NCBI GenBank assembly: GCA_017941705.1
Contig: JAGAVX010000032.1
Coordinates: 1-51,753 of the forward strand
DNA from: Atopobiaceae bacterium
GTDB lineage: Bacteria > Actinomycetota > Coriobacteriia > Coriobacteriales > Atopobiaceae
Length of the DNA stretch: 51,753 nt
Direction: 5' to 3'
Shown piece by piece: positions 51,317 to 51,753 of the stretch. Numbering within the stretch: the first letter of the stretch is position 1; every line of letters starts with the position of its first letter. A model generated the notes under the pieces. The model searched no databases. It was not told the DNA's origin and was given only the letters and a program-made list of their open reading frames with translations. The position numbers and the translations under genes were made by a program.

Positions 51317-51753
<437 letters not shown>

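Overview
The window is one high-GC chromosomal segment. Gene content and codon style fit an actinobacterial gut or oral commensal of the Coriobacteriia (Olsenella, Atopobium or Collinsella type). That is inference; there is no rRNA or marker phylogeny here. No tRNA, rRNA, CRISPR array, insertion sequence or prophage module was found.

Layout. 1-3600: a PARG-like macrodomain protein, a GNAT acetyltransferase, an unknown membrane protein and a CorA transporter. 3674-18465: a sucrose locus with two GH32 hydrolases, a sucrose phosphorylase, two LacI-family regulators, two tandem PTS EIIBCA permeases and a fructokinase, interrupted by an oppositely oriented OPT transporter. Seven 14-bp palindromic sites of one family (centre CG, best copy TGGGAACGTTCCCA) precede five sucrose transcription units and the first regulator, so this looks like one LacI-type regulon: PTS uptake gives sucrose phosphate, GH32 splits it, ScrK phosphorylates the fructose, and the phosphorylase can split unphosphorylated sucrose. 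18640-21805: PlsY, a HAD phosphatase whose gene overlaps plsY tail to tail, and a Gfo/Idh/MocA oxidoreductase fused to a UPF0303-like domain.

22132-27783 is a five-gene minus-strand operon related to dlt (adenylation enzyme, carrier protein, MBOAT, SGNH protein) but with an added DAP-decarboxylase-like PLP enzyme translationally coupled to the adenylation gene. It is the best candidate for an undescribed system: I infer that an amino acid is loaded on the carrier, decarboxylated there, and the amino-acyl group exported onto a surface polymer. 27923-33076: a DMT exporter, a lipoprotein, a DUF4342 protein, an OmpR/histidine kinase pair and an HD protein. 33113-39384: nitroreductase, MDR oxidoreductase and dppABC without ATPase genes, divergent from a LysR regulator. 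39491-42724: an exported carboxylesterase divergent from a TetR regulator, then a DUF1080-like protein.

42807-51753 is accessory and scarred: a 107-bp foldback palindrome, a DUF3574-like small protein next to a frameshifted AbiH gene, a GC-rich hairpin by a small secreted ORF, a HipA-like kinase, two AarF/ABC1 kinases (the second 5'-truncated), and a Fic gene joined head-to-head to that truncation. A GH1 gene runs off the right edge. Four loci carry a REP-like repeat with exact 33-nt period (27-nt hairpin unit plus 6-nt spacer), one showing compensatory base changes.
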